Source: Nautilus pompilius
Taxonomy: Eukaryota > Mollusca > Cephalopoda > Nautilida > Nautilidae
Assembly (NCBI GenBank): GCA_018389105.1
Contig: JACATO010000320.1
Location: forward strand, 930,001-994,000
Reading direction: 5' to 3'
DNA length: 64,000 nucleotides
Shown piece by piece: positions 34,362-49,000 of the stretch; the first letter of the stretch is position 1, and every line of letters starts with the position of its first letter. Both the position numbers and the translations under genes were made by a program. The notes beneath the pieces are model-generated. The model was not told the DNA's origin. It worked only from the letters and a program-made list of their open reading frames with translations, and searched no databases.

Positions 34362-36780
34362 GACTTGTACTAAAACCATTTGAGTGAAAAATCATTGAGT
34401 AGCATAATTTTCTGGATAGATTATTAAATTGTTTGTGAACATAAAATGGGTGCGTATTCTCCCAGTCAAAAAAATAAAACAAACGAGAGTAATGTCACTT
34501 TATTATGCAAGCACAAATAAACATGATTTTTCTTTCTTTTTTTAAAGTAAAACATTTCAAAAATGAATCTAAGACTTGCCCCTGAGAAAAGTAACTGCAA
34601 TTAAGCTCATTTCATAATTATACCAAATGATTGGGTGAAGCCCTAGTTTATTACAGATTAAGTTGATTAGGTCACCTTGACTGATCTATTGATCTGTATT
34701 GTGGATTTTCTTCCACATCTAAAAAGTGACTTCTAAATTTTCCTGCTGAAGATGGCAGTAGTTATTTGTGGTTACCATAGAACAAACTTTATCAGGTATT
34801 CTTAAAATTTTAGACCACTAGTAAATTCTTCTTTAAAAAGGTTAGAAAATTGTTAGCATTAGTGTGGTGGTGCTGATGAGATCATTTGTTACCCTGTAGC
34901 TTTATGTATTAGTGGACAATCAAGCAGCACTATCTTGAAAAAGTTCTGATTTACCACTTGCAGTCATGTTCTGTTTGCTAAATAGGGTTAGTGTCAATGA
35001 AAAATAACAAGTTATGATGGATCATTTAGGCTTTGTTAGGTGTTTTTAAGAAAAAGTTGAAACTTCCATAGTTTGAATAAAAAGTTAATACTATTTTGAA
35101 AAATGAATTTGGAAATAAAAATTTTAAATGCTTAACTATGCAACTAGTGTTATAGTCACTAATGGTTGATTCAGAATGTGCAAAGCAATTAGTTAGGAGA
35201 TTGTTGTCTCGACCAGAATATATGCTTTTTTGTTTGGATGGTTCAACTTTAAATTTTTTTTTCGTGTGCTGTTGTATTAATGGTATCAAATTTGTTACAT
35301 CTATTTTAAGTGTATGTACTGAAAACATGCATGCGACACATCATTCTACTTGTGACACAAAAAAAATACTATCTCAGTTACAGATAGTGCTCTGAGTTCT
35401 GTAGCAAAACACCAATATGTTTTGGGGTGTAGTCCCAACAGTAAGCCTTTTGTCTGGAATTTTAAAATAAGGACCAAGAAATTGCTAATTGTTCTGGTAT
35501 TACTTGGAAGATATACATTTAGTTGCTCCTAAAAGCTTTTATAAGTTGAGAGATTTTGTTACTCCAGGACTTTGTGAATGGAAAGTAGCTGCTGCCCCAT
35601 CAGGATGCTAATGTAAGTGGAAACCTGTTTAGCAGTAATAGGTTTTAAACCATATAAAATGAGCATTAAATATTTGAATAGTTTAGTCTTTCTGCCCATA
35701 GAGAATTATGGGCTAATTAATGCTGTTTTTCCAATGTAAAGATGACATCTTGAATTAGGAAGTAAAATAACATGATACTGAAAGTATTACGATTGCTAAG
35801 CTTTAGTTAAAAGATGAAATGCTGAGATTACCAAGATGTGAGAATGCCTTTTATGATAACACACCTGAATGCATAGGTGTTACATTAGACTAAGATCAGA
35901 TTTGAAAAAAAAAAAAAAGATATTGAATTACTTGTTGTTGTTTCCTTTATTTGAAACAAGTTGCAATATGTCAGCATCTGGCTTATTTCTGAGTCAATAA
36001 ATATACTGATGGAAGTGATCTCATTTACCTTGCAACAATTAATACTAGCTTTCTTTGTTTTTGAATTATTAATATGAATATTAGGAAAATTGAATTTCCA
36101 TTATATTTAAAACACTCATCTTTAAAATTAATTTTCTTACTCCATGAAATTGCAGCAAAGAAGAGTTTATCTTCATTCGAATTGTTAAAAAAAAAAAAAA
36201 GGGTTAAGGGACATAACTCGGGTAAAATAAGAGCTAAGCTATGTGACGATGTGAAAGCGCTTATTTAAAGATAAAAGGAATAGAATTTCACTCTAAAAAA
36301 TTTATTATATCGATTTGTGTCGAAAGATTACTGCTGTTATTTAGAGAGTTAAGTGCGTTTTGGCAAACTCCGGTTTCGCTTTTTTGTAACAATAATGACG
36401 CTAAAGAAAAGATTCCGATCTACTTCATCTTAAAGTCTGTCCGACTTAAAAGAAAAAAAAAACAAAAACAGAAGACGGAGTAGAACGGTAATTTATTTAT
36501 CTCTCTCTAAAAAAAATATTTTTAATCGAAAATGCGTACATCATTTATTTATTTATGTTTTAAAACATTTCCAGGTCCTGACTTAAGTTTGTGCTGCCTA
36601 GCTACGGAAATTCACCTCCTCCTGTCTCTTGCTGCTGTACGAAACTAATAACCAGCACAGTGGTTTACATTTCAGACCTGATTTATTTTGGGAAAAAAAT
36701 GGTAATGAATTTTTGACAAAAAGAAAAAAGGATTAATCCGAATCGGAGCTATTCGAAGAGAAACAGGCAGACGACTGTAA
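34362..36780. other. Intergenic region between RPL4 and SMG5
   Basis: AT-rich, no recognisable gene. Several short open frames on both strands lack similarity. CpG content begins to rise after about 36350. Confidence 0.7.
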
Positions 36781-36969
36781 GCGCGCGCGCGTGTGTGTGT
36801 TCGTATAGGGGGGGGGGGCGGGCTGGCGGGAGGCGAGATCTCGCGGCTTCTCCCCCAAATCCCACATTGGAAACAAATATGGCGCCGTTCTGCGATGCCC
36901 GTGAGTTGAAGCAGAAAGACGTGCAGCCAACCAGCTCGACACGTTGCGTTAGCTGATTAAGAGCTGGAA
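36779..36969 (+). promoter_or_regulatory. SMG5 promoter, CpG-rich, with Z-DNA-type tract and G-run
   Basis: An alternating purine-pyrimidine tract of GC then GT dinucleotides (36781-36800) is followed by an 11-base G run and further G triplets (36808-36831), a potential G-quadruplex. CpG sites and a YY1-like AAATATGGCGCC (about 36878) follow. SMG5 starts about 30-200 bases downstream. Function as promoter is inferred from position and composition. Confidence 0.6.
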
Positions 36970-37005
36970 ATGGTTCTTACAGCGTGTAAATCTCGAAAGA
37001 GATGA
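36970..37005 (+). CDS. Upstream ORF ending on the SMG5 start codon
   Basis: The ATG at 36970 (G at -3, G at +4) opens 11 codons, MVLTACKSRKR. It stops at TGA 37003-37005, which overlaps the SMG5 ATG (37002-37004) as ATGA. If transcribed, it would be translated first and could favour reinitiation at SMG5 or trigger decay of the mRNA. The transcription start is not known, so inclusion in the mRNA is inferred. Confidence 0.5.
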   Translation: MVLTACKSRKR

Positions 37006-37069
37006 AGAAAGTAGTGCAAAAGAGAGATGAAGTAAAGCCAGAAGTGGACAAAGCTAGACGAGTCTACAG
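37002..37069 (+). CDS. SMG5: SMG5 coding exon 1
   Basis: 68 nt, MKKVVQKRDEVKPEVDKARR then VY; donor GTGAAT. It aligns with the SMG5 K-RLYR segment just before the VHRLD block. Least conserved exon, chosen by phase and position. Confidence 0.8.
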
Positions 37070-40000
37070 GTGAATTGACGATCCGCTCGTTTTAACTTTG
37101 GACAGCAGCAGTGATAATAATAATAATAATAATACTACTAGTATACAACGAGGACTCTTAGCTCCGTCCTCCTCTCGTTGAGCGGGGGGGGGGGTGGACT
37201 GAATCCGTATCTGGGGAAACAGAAATAGTGCTGGAGGGTTGGCGGGGGGGGGGATGCGATGCCTGGGGTTTTTTTTTTTTTTTTTTTTTTTTTTTGGGTT
37301 TTTTTTTCCGGGTACCTTAGGCAGCTGTGGATGAGCTGGGCTTGGTACAGCGACTGTCTGGGAGGCTGGTATTCCAGTTACCTCTTCTAGTCGTGTCATG
37401 CTTTCCTCTTCCTTTTCCCCCCTTTCTCGGTTACTGATCCGAGCCTCGCGATTTACATTGCGACCGGTGCAGACTCTTAAGACTTCCTTGTTGCTCTCTC
37501 TCTCCTCTTCATTTGCTAGAACTGCTGCTGGTGTCTTGTTTGATTCTGAGCCCAGAAGTACATCATAAGTTGTTGTTCGCTTATTTAGTATTTTTTCCTT
37601 GCACTTTGTTTAATCCGTTCGTAAGGTCCGTAACTCGACCTTGATGGTAATTTGGGTTTTCACACCAATGGATGCACATACGACAGTAAATTTCCCTTTT
37701 TCTGGCCCTGGTATATGTACGAAGCAGCCTTTATTGTTGAGCATACAGATACTAAAGTTAACCTTAAATTATTCTTCTAGTATCATTAGTTTTGTCCATT
37801 CGGTTTGGAACGAATGGCTTACATTAGCTAATGTCCTTGTGTTTCTAAATGATCTGCGTTAATATAGTTTCCCACATTCTCTGAATGATGAAGTTCTTTA
37901 AGATAGAATATTGATTTGTTAAAACAAAAAGTTTTGCTTAGATTTCTTATAATGTTTCCAGATCTTAAGCATTCACAATATGCTGAACAGTTAAAATTAT
38001 TAGATCCACCAAGTTTGAAGGTATGGTTTCAGAGGATAGTATAATCTTTAAACAAATTTTTAAAAGCTCTAAGTAAAGGGGAAAACTGACCTTTCACTGA
38101 TTTTGTATTCAGCTTTGCCAAAGCAATAAGACAAAAATAAAATAATGGAAAATATTTAAAAAATAATTAGGAGATTTTGAGTGTGAATAGGAACAAATGT
38201 TTTTTACTATCTATAATCTACATTAAAAATACCTTTCTTTGTGGGAGAGCACAAATTCTCACCTGAAAATATTTTAGCTGTTTGTTTGCTTTGTTTTGAC
38301 TGGATTTATGTTTATCTATATCATGCCTTAGTCTTGTGTTATTAGCTAAGTGTGTTCACTTTAATCAGCAGGATGATAACTTTACAGAAGTATAAAGTAT
38401 GAAAAAAAATATTTAAGTAGTGTTATTGGCAGTAACTTAAAAAGTATATTGAGAGATTATGTTGCAAATGCAGCAGGCTATTGAGTATATGAATCAAACT
38501 TGTTTGTGAAACAGCAGTTCTAGTATTATTGTAACACAAAACAGTAGGCAAACAACCCATTCTGGAATGTGTAAACAAGGCAGGGAATCATTGCCAAAAA
38601 GGATATAATTTGCTTATTTGGAGAAATTTTGAAGGTGATTATAAGAATGATCAGAAGTCAGATTATCAAGTTTGTTACTGTTGTTTTTTATTTATCAAGT
38701 AAATACATGTCAGACTGGATGTTAAAATCTGTTCTTTTAGCACTTGGGTTGTCATTGATTTTAGTTTCTTACCAAACAGAATGGTGGATAATACGTGTGT
38801 CACTGGTTTTAAAAATTTGTTTGATGCTCATTTGAAAGCCAAAAGAGACAATTGATAACTTTTTGAAACTTTCTTCCTGCATCTGTGCATTCAAGCATTT
38901 GATATATATATATATATAATACAAACCTAAAAGAAGAATTTGTCTCTAATAGGCTTTCTTTAATAGAATTTTATTATAATACTATCTTGAGAACTAAAGG
39001 AAATGAATGTGATGGTGTTAAAATTTTGTTTGTTTAAATGGGAAATTTTATGAATTTTAAATTTTTATGTAAATATATTTGGTATTAATTTTTCTGTTTT
39101 GCATTTTTACAAATGCTTTAGATTGTATGAAATTTCTGTGAAAATGTGTTTAGTCGCTAGCTACTATTTATGAGTTTGGCAGATTGAATATGTCTAGGAA
39201 ACAATTCTGCAGATTATTCAGATTCTTTACTAAGAAATGGTCTAGCCTATCTCTGAATAATGCTGATTAATACAGGAAAAAACTATTACATTGCTTGTAT
39301 TTGAAATTTTTTTTTACACCAGTTGAAACGGCTTCTTGCACTTTGAATAGAAATTTTTTTTTTTTTTTGTTCCTACATTATGTCCATATATGCTTGAAAT
39401 GCCATTCATTTGTTTGAAAGTGTCAATGACTTCAGTTGTCTTGGTGGCAGGTCGAGTTTGTGCTAGAGTCACCTTAGTAACACCTATATGCCATTTCAAC
39501 TGATGGCAATGATTCAGAGCAGGAAATCTTAGGAGTGGTGTGGGACTGTTTACAAGTACATTGGGTCCCAGAATGAACTTCCTGAAACAGATGTGATTTT
39601 TGATCTTAACATTTGGGAGTGGTATTTGGGGCAGAATGGCAGAAAGACTGGGTTATCTCCATTGGCTGCTAGACTGGTTTGACCCCTAGCTCTGTCAAAC
39701 TAGAACTAACCAGTAGTATATTTAGCAAGCAAATGCAGTGCTATATTGATACTTTATTAGTTTTATTTATTTGTTTGTTTTGTGGAGGATAGAAGAAAAT
39801 ACAAATGATGAATTTAAAAAAAATTACCTGTATCAACAGAATACAGCATCAAATATTAAACTGAACCTAAAGCAGAGCTACTACTTAAGTGCAATGTTTG
39901 TTAAAAGTTAAATTTGAGATCACTTCTCTTGATTCAAAGCTGTGGTTGTATCACTGGCTATGCAAAAAAATAAAGTTGTAAAATGTAGTTAAAGAAAAAA

Positions 40001-43000
40001 AGATTAATACCCATTTTTAGACATTTAAAGAAGAAAATATAGGTAGATGGTGGCAGAAAATATGTGAAGGTGAGTATTTAAGGGGATCTACAGTTGTGCT
40101 TGGTTGAAAAAAAACAAAATTAGAATTTTTACAAGTATTAATTTTTTTACACTTTTTTAAACATTTTTTAGAGCGGCATTAGATGCTATTCATCGGCTGG
40201 ATGAGATCCTCCAACAGAAGAGAGCCTATAGAGATGTGTTCATGCAAGAAGCTGTAGGATTAAGGAGCAAGTGAGTTGGATTGTGACTTTGAACAAATTT
40301 TCTTTTCTATGTGGACACAAACTGGCAGTTTTCATTGGATGTGAATTTGGCTTGCTTATGAGGCCTAATCATTTTCAGGAAAATTAATTTTTTGTTTTGT
40401 TTGTGTAGTGCATGCATAAGATTTTGAAACACTTTCTGGAATCAAAACATTTAAGAAATAGTGGTATTTTCCATTTTAATTCTCTTTAACATGTAAGTAT
40501 TGGCACTATTTTATTTAGCAAATTCATTCTGTCTCTGTTTATCTGTCTGTCTCTCCTTACAAATGATGAGAAAGCAATGAAAAACATTGGATTTAAGTCT
40601 GAAAGAGGTAAAATGACATTGGACAACTAGATAGAGATAGATTGGATCAGTATTTTGCTTTGGATTATTTTATTTGCTGCTCTTCCATAGCATTGTACTG
40701 GTTTTTTTTAGCTGTAGATTATTTTTATAAAGAATTCAAATTTTCAAACATGAAAGATTGTTCGATCTGTTTACCTTTCTGGTTATTTATCAGGCTGTTT
40801 CTGTATCATTGTTTTAATTATTATGTTGCTCACATTTCAGCAGGATTAAGTAGATTGAGTTTCTGCAATAATATAATTTACTATTAAATAAAATCAAACC
40901 TAAACCCATGAACCATTTGATTACAGTTCAGTTAACACACTGTATTTCATGCTAGTTTTATCATATTTACACCACCTATAGAGCATTTGCACCCTAGCCT
41001 AGAAGCACTAGTATTTGTGTTGAACTGGTTTTATATATAGTCATTGTACACACAATGCAAAACATGGGTTGGAACAATACAGATTTGTTGTTACAAGAAA
41101 TTATATTAATGAGGAAGGTACTGTGTGTCACAGTCCCTATGGCTCAACTTATGCTAAGTAATACAAATTTGAAAGGTAATGAGGTGCAAATACAGAGGGT
41201 TAATCAAGTGAAATTCTAAGACCAACAGTTTGTGATTAGCATTTTTGTATTATTTATAACTTTTTTCATTGTATTGTAGTGATAGATTAGTGTCACTTGA
41301 GAACACTATCTTTTTATATAAATGAGGCTGGGCTTTGGAAGTGTGCTTTGTATAAATAAAAAAATAAATATGGCCGATCATTCATCATTTGTTGTTGATT
41401 TAGCTAAACATGACCAGGTTTTTTTTATGATTTTCATTTGCTAATTTGTATAAGGAATTTCTTCTTGGTGGCACTGCTTTTGTAGGATTAGGACACCAAA
41501 TGATAAACAAATAATTTCTGAAACAAACAAACAAACATGCCACAATAGTTACGACTCTTAATGCGTGTGTTTGTTGCTGCTAAAATCTGGTACCAGAGAA
41601 AGGTGAGATAAACATCCACTCTTTATATTTTCTCAAGGCTTTTCTTCAACTGCCCAAAGTAGTAATGTTGTTGAGTTTGGTCTCTTGAGACTACTGAAAA
41701 ACAGACGAAAGTTACAAAATTCTCTTTTATATGGCTAATCAAGGTTTATTGGTAGCATATAATAAAAGTTCTTTTGCAAATTATGTAAGCTTGAAAAAAA
41801 ATTTTTAGTGGCTTAATTAAATTACCAATATCAGTTTCTCAGCATAGGTTAATTTTATCTAAAAAATTCTGAATAATTTGTAAACATTACTTGGAATTTC
41901 AACTGTACAATTTAAATACAACATGTGTACAAAGTATTTCAAAAATGTTTTATTCAACATACACAGGTGGTATGGTTCTCAAGGATTGTTGGATTTTTCA
42001 TCAATGTAAGAGCTTTCTTATGTTATCTAAATTGCATTCCTCTGAGATGTGACAAAATCACTGCAGGACTCTATGCTAAACTTGTTCATCATCATTCATG
42101 AACTTTGGTGAAAAGCACTTTTGGCAACATCAGGGCTGTAAGGGGTAAGCAATGACTGATGCTGATAAGGGCCACATGTGAGGGGTGTGTTGTCCTGCTG
42201 GGTAATGATGACTCTCTGCTCATTAATCTCCATATTTTTCTGGCCACACGGTAATTTAGTAAGATGTAACAGTAGTATGCAGCATTAACAGCTATCCCAT
42301 GTGGCAGCAATGCCATGACCTTTTTAGTGGAGGGATATGTTTTTGAATGTTTTTGGCCTTGGAAAACTAGGGTGCAGCAGCTGTTTGAATGCTCTCTTGG
42401 TTGTTTAATGGTGCACTCTGACTTTAACACAGGCCAATATCTGTTTCAAGAATGCAGTTTCCTTCTCTTCATGATGCTGTGGTAAGTTCTGACAGACATT
42501 CTTGTGATGCTGTTTCTAGTTGAAGTTCTAATATTTTGGGTGAGATTTTACGAAAACATGAGGTAGTAGTAGCAGAACAATTACTGAAGCCCAGCAATGC
42601 AGCAGTTCTACATGACACGTTTTTGTTAGTATGTTATTTTTGGCAGAGTGGATGTATTGACATCACTGACAACTGCACACAAACCTTCAATTCTTGGTCA
42701 TCTCTAATTTTGCAACTTAGACAACCATATTAGATACTTTGCAGCAGGATGAACCTTGATCACCAACTATCCCTGACAGTCTTTGGTGAATTAAAACACT
42801 GGAGCATGCTCTGCCATTAGTGAGTTGGCAATAACTGCCATCTGCCTTATGGATGTTGCAATTGTTTATTGAAATTGTTTGTTTGTCCAGAAAGTGGTGA
42901 CATTTGCAGGTAAATTTGGTAAGAAAGTCTACTCCTATATCATGCACCTTAAATATTATGTATCCTCTTAAATATAAAACAGGGTATTTACTGATAAGAA

Positions 43001-46000
43001 AGATCTCTTATTAGTGTTACTATTATTGTTTAATCGTAGTCATGCTAGGTGTATAAACATAGCTATCTGGAAAGGAATCTTCATGCAATACAGATAGGAT
43101 CAAAGTTCCCATATGCTTTAAATCCAGTCTTCAGTTGTGACTGAAGCAGCAGCTGCTCAAGAACTGATTTGTCCAGTCAGGCTAAATACTATTTTTAAAC
43201 CCACAGTAATTTGTCACCTTTTGGTATACTGAGGATCAGAGTTCTGGGCTGTCAATAAAGCAGGTGTGCCTAAAAGATGCAGTAATTTTTCAAATTTTGG
43301 GAAAGAACATGTTTATTGGATCCTTCTGGTGGTACAGTTCCATGGTCAGTAGTCTCAGGCCATGACACTTCTCTTCCAGTTATAAAAAAAATAACAGAAA
43401 ACTACCAATTTATGCCAGGAGGAGATTATGCATTGAGATTGAAGCAATTCATGAAAGTTCAGCAGTAGTTTGTGTGTTGCATTGTGGGAGAATGCTCCCT
43501 TAACTTTCAGAGCATAGAAATATTTATTTGTTTCCATTATAAAAGACCTCCTTTGGCTAATTGGCTAAAGAATATGTCCATTAAGTTGTAATACTGACCA
43601 CATCTTATATGCCATGGTCACAAAATGTTTTTTTTTTCAACAACATTGGTCCTATGCCATGGAAAAGACTGATTTTATATATAAAGTAGTATAATCTCCA
43701 GAGGATATTATAAATAGAAAAAAAAATTTGTTATTGGTATATTGGAATCATATAAGTCTTTATAGCTTGAATGATAGTTAAGCTGAATTAAAATGCACAT
43801 ATATGCATGAATTTATTTAAAATTCTATTGCTTATTAACATCATGCTACTTTTTAGCTTACAGCGGGATAATTATGCGTAACATTTCACTTTGTAGTCAG
43901 ATAGAGCCAATCAGCTAAATTAAAACTAAAGATCTTTGGTTTGGAGGCCTACAGTCAGCCCAAACTGTGAATAGAGTTAGTGGATTTATGACAGCTGTGA
44001 AAAGTCTATGCATCTATTTTTGCCAGGTTAAAAACCTACTGTGAACGTCTGATGTTCTACAACCCCCTGGAATATGGCAGGAAAGCAGAGGAGGTTCTTT
44101 GGCGTAAAGTCTTTTACGACATAATACAGCTAGTGAAGCATAACAAGAGAGTGAGTACCAGTTATACAATTATCTGGTGGTGATCTAGAAATTGCAATAA
44201 AAAAGAGTTAAAAGTTTTTACTGTGTAATTCTGATTATCATTTTATAAAATTCTTTTTGGATCCACTATTAGCTTGTGTGAGATACAGGCATAGTGAATC
44301 CTTCATTGAGGTATCTGACTGAATTCACATTTTTCAGGTGTGATTATGTGTATGATAGATGTCTATGTGGGCAGATAACCACTGAGCACTATCAACACAT
44401 TAAAAACAGGTGGATCCAGTGATATTTCTTTATCTGAGTTAAGTTATTGAACATTCAGTCGCAGATTGCCAAATATCTCTCCATTTCTTGTGGACCTGTG
44501 TCCAGTGTTTACAAATTTCACTAACGTGAATGTCATTGCTATGACAGAGTGACCAGGAAGATCTTAAACATTGGCACCACAACAAGAATGTGCCATTACC
44601 TACTGCATCTGCATGCACCATTGAGATTCTATTTTTGGCATTGCCCATGCAGCAGAAATTAGCCAAAGAACAGTCTACATCTCCAATGACTTGTGTAGAT
44701 AGTGTATAGTACACAAGAAATTCCTTTTAAAATACTTATAAAGGTCTGGTCAGAGACTTTTGAGTATTGGCAATATCTATTCTCTGAAGAATCCAGGTTT
44801 CAGCATTTGATGTCTGGAGATTGCACCATGATTTGAAACCTAAGAAAGATTTTCAACTCCAGTGTCCTCAGTCTATGATCAAGTTGGAGACAGGAGTGTC
44901 ATGTTATGGGTTGCAATTTTGCATGGTGGAAAGAAAGAACTTGTTTGTCAAAGGATCATCTATTCTTTTGGGTACATTGCTATTTCAAAGATCTCCTGCC
45001 ATTGCACCAACAAGATGTACTGAGATTCAGTGCCCATATTTTTCAGGTGTGATCAGCATTCAACTTTCTTGGGTACCCTGATATAAATCTGATTGAATGC
45101 CTGTAGGAGCATCTGGATTGTCAGCTGAGAGCAACTTGTCCATATCTCAACAATATAATAAAACTAAAGGAAGTTCTCACATGGATATTGATGGGTACTT
45201 GGACAAGAATGTGATTCAGTCTTGTTTCTATAAAGTGGAAAGGATAGAGATTCTCTATGCTGCAAAAGATAGCTTAATCAAATACTAACACAAAGATTTT
45301 CATCCAGTTGTCTATTTGCAATAGACTAATGACAACTGGTGGTTAAATTATTATGGTAGGGCATTGTATTTATTATATCTTTATTTGGTGGAATGTATAA
45401 TCTTAAAAATGTTACTTAGATTTTTTGATTTATGAAGCATCATATTAGAAACAGTTGATATTCTTTTATTGATTGGTCTCTCTCTCTCTCTATATATATA
45501 TATACACACATGCACACACATTAGGCACACCTACAGTATTGGAAATATTATGAAACATGCTCAGGATATGCACACACAAAAGAGTAAAAACTGAGAGATG
45601 TATATAGTATATACACAATGCATTATTACAGGAAATAAACAAAAACAAAATGAATGCATTGTACAGTGCATTAGTATTTAGAATGTGAGCCCATTTTTCT
45701 TGTTCTCTTACAGGTTATCATTGTAAAACTGGAATGTTGTTGACAAATATCTGTAGCATTTTTCATAGTTCATTCAAAGTCTTCAGTTGCCATTTGACTT
45801 TCTTTGTAGTCACATAACTTCACATAGCTTCAGTTCTCTTCCTATCAGGACTTTGTGTAAGCTAATGCATCTTTGGGAGTGTCAGTAGCCTCTTCACATT
45901 CCAGATAGTTTTTCCACTGGATTGGCTGAATAATTTAGGTCATTGTCATATTGAAAGATGAATTCTCGCTCAATGAGATGCCTTCCTGGGGGAATAGCAT

Positions 46001-49000
46001 GATGAATGCAAATCTCTGACATCCTTTGCTGATATGCAGCCCTACACTTGTATTCATCAACCCCCCCCCAATGCATCACTATCTGTTGTACACTGACTGT
46101 TATGCTGCTCCTTGCACCACCTTCAGACAAACTGCTGCTGTTTATTGCTAAACAGTTCAAACTTGTACTCATCTGTAAAGAACATCTACTGCTGCCAACT
46201 TCAGCCTTGATGCTTGTTTCTCCTTAGCAAAGGTTTTTGGGCAGCTACACATCTGCTGAAACCACTTTTACTACTAATGTGTAACTTACTGTTCTCGAAG
46301 GAACATTACCGCATGGATTTACAGCTAGATTATTTGCATGATTTCTACTGGCTTGATGTCTATTGTGTAAACAACATACTTTGAGATATTTAACTTCACT
46401 TTTTGAGAGTTTAGGCTTTGTTCTTCTACTTTGTTTATTGTCAGCAGTATCAGTTTTATATACCCTCTACAGAATCTTGCATATAGCTACTTTTTAAACA
46501 TGAAGTAAGGCTATAATCTCCCGCATGGAGTAGCCTTCACTAGCTAAGACTTTGATTTTTATGTGCTTTTCACATGATATTTTCTTCCCAGGAGTCATAG
46601 TATTCTCTACACGACAATGATATCACTGCCTGTACTTTTATGGTACTCTTCATGTGTAGCACTTTTTGATTGTTTACATGATAACCACTGACACTATATC
46701 CAGTTTTTCTAGTTTCCATAAATATTTCCAGTACTCTGTGTGTATATGGTGTGTTCCAAAACGATTTGCACACTTATGGCTTAGTAAATAAAGGTATATT
46801 GCTTGATAGTGTTTTGCTCTCTACGTCAGACACCTCAAACAGGATACACTGAAATAGGGGCTTCAAATTTCCACCGTTGTCATCCATGTCGGCATTGCAG
46901 AATCTAACAGCAGAGCGGCACGTTTTTACAGGAATAGCTGTTGACGTCCTTCAACATGCCCTACAGGAGAAACTTCTGATGATGTGAGATCTAAAGAATG
47001 TGACAAATATTAAACTAGTCCATGCCATCTCATCCATTTCCCAGTAAAGTTTTATCCAAAAATTCCCTGTACATTTTTTTGGCTCACTGAAAACCTGTGA
47101 CATCAGGGGCATGTTGTTACTTTGCACACTGCTGACATCTGTGTGTTTCCAATGTCTTAATGTTAAGAGATAAAATGTCTTTGAATATGAAAATGTGTAT
47201 ACATTTTTTTGTGATGCTCTAGAAAGATTATTTATGAGTTTTTTATTTTAACCTTTATTTTCATGTTGATTAAACGCTATTTCTAAATATTATTTTATTA
47301 AAGATATGTTGGTTTTTAAAAGTTTAGCAATAAACAAAAAAAAATGAAAATATTTCCCAAAAGGGTTATAACAAGGAGAACTTGCTGGTTATATACAGGT
47401 AATGATTTTATCTTGAAGATATTAGTTATTTACATGTTTCTTACGTGGATGAGCATTACAGTCCATTAAAATTAAATTATCTCCAGTTGCACCTGTGTAT
47501 GGTCTGATGAGATCCAAAATCTTGTCTTTATATCACATTGCAATCAGGGTATCTCCTTGAAACATGCAAGTCTGTATGCCCACCCAATGAAATTCCTGTT
47601 TAGATCAAACCAACTACATTGTGGTGATCCTTTCCATGATGTTTGTAAGTTGGTTGTGTTCCATGGTCCTGCCAGATGAATACATGCAATGACTCATTTT
47701 GAAGGCTAAATCCTGATTCATCAGTAAAGAACATGGCTATATTTGTGTGTTGTCCAAGCAGCATATTCATGTCACCAGTTCATCTGTTTTTGTTTATGGC
47801 AGTAAGTCAGGGTGATACACTCCATTGGACACCTCACATAGAACCCTCTTATGCACAGCCTTGGGGTTGCTATTAACCACAGTAGCTACAGAGAAATGAG
47901 AAGCAAGTTAAGTCATTGTTGAAGTTCTGCTTGTCTGAACCAACAATGACACTTGGTCATTGCTGGGTGGGGGTGGTTGTGACCAATGATCAACTTGAAC
48001 TGGTGTTCAGACGATATCTCCATGCACTTGAAATTGTTCCCATAGCCAAGAAATCACATTTCTTTTTATATTTAGCCACTCTGACACCTGGATTTGGATT
48101 TGTGACTGTCTGTCTTCTATCCTAACCATAGCTTTCCACCTGAGAGAATCTTCCAAACAAGTACAACTGTCTATTTATGATGTTGCTCTTCAAACTAGAG
48201 TCAAAACTAATATGAACACAAACCAGTTTTTTCAAGTCTTTGTACCAAAACTAAATTACATGTTTTTACTGGAATTCATTAACATATCTCTTTGATAAAA
48301 GTAATGTTACTTGGGAAGTTTATATTGAACATTTGGTAAATAAAACTTTAGCCATTTTGTTTGCTTGTTTGTTATTTAACTTTTTAAAATCAATGTATTA
48401 GCAAATTTGTTTTGGGTTATTTATATAATGTGTTTACTAAATGATATAAACTGTTTTAGAAAAGTTGTTCCACCTTAAGTGGAAATGTGCTTGTGTGTGA
48501 TGCATTCTGATTGTTTAATTTGTATTTATAGTATCTACTTATTTTGTGATAATCAAATTCTCTAAAACTATTATTATATTATTATTTTCTTTTTTAACAC
48601 ATTTAATTTACTCTAAAAACAATAATTTTGAAGAGTTTGAATAAATTTATACTGATACTTTCCAAACATGTCTAGAATATGCCACTGCTCTTCTGCTAGT
48701 AGTTACTATCTGTGGTCAGTAAATGGTAATGTTTTGATGGTGTACTTGTTTGTTTTATGTTGTTTGAAGGAATCTAAAGTAGAAAAAACCCTGCTAATTG
48801 TGCATTGTTGTATCTGTTTTTCTGTTAATAGCACATTCGACCTCATGGTTCTTTGGAAACCGCATTTCGCACTCATTTGGCTGCGGCTACGGGATACTAT
48901 TATCATCTTCTTCTACACCTCCAGACTGAGTTTGGACTGCATTTAGAAGGCAAGCTTGACTTTCCCATGGTTTCTGATCACAGACACGGTAAGTGTTGCC

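Larger units (their letters stand above)
37070..40171 (+). other. SMG5 intron 1
   Basis: CpG-rich at its start, then AT-rich. Holds an AAT-type microsatellite (37113-37134), a 27-base T run (37269-37295), an AT microsatellite (38902-38919) and a MITE-like element (39320-39502). Confidence 0.75.
44151..48831 (+). other. SMG5 intron 3
   Basis: GTGAGT to AATAG. A stack of three Tc1-like remnants in alternating orientation occupies most of it; about 48200-48820 is plain AT-rich sequence. Confidence 0.8.
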
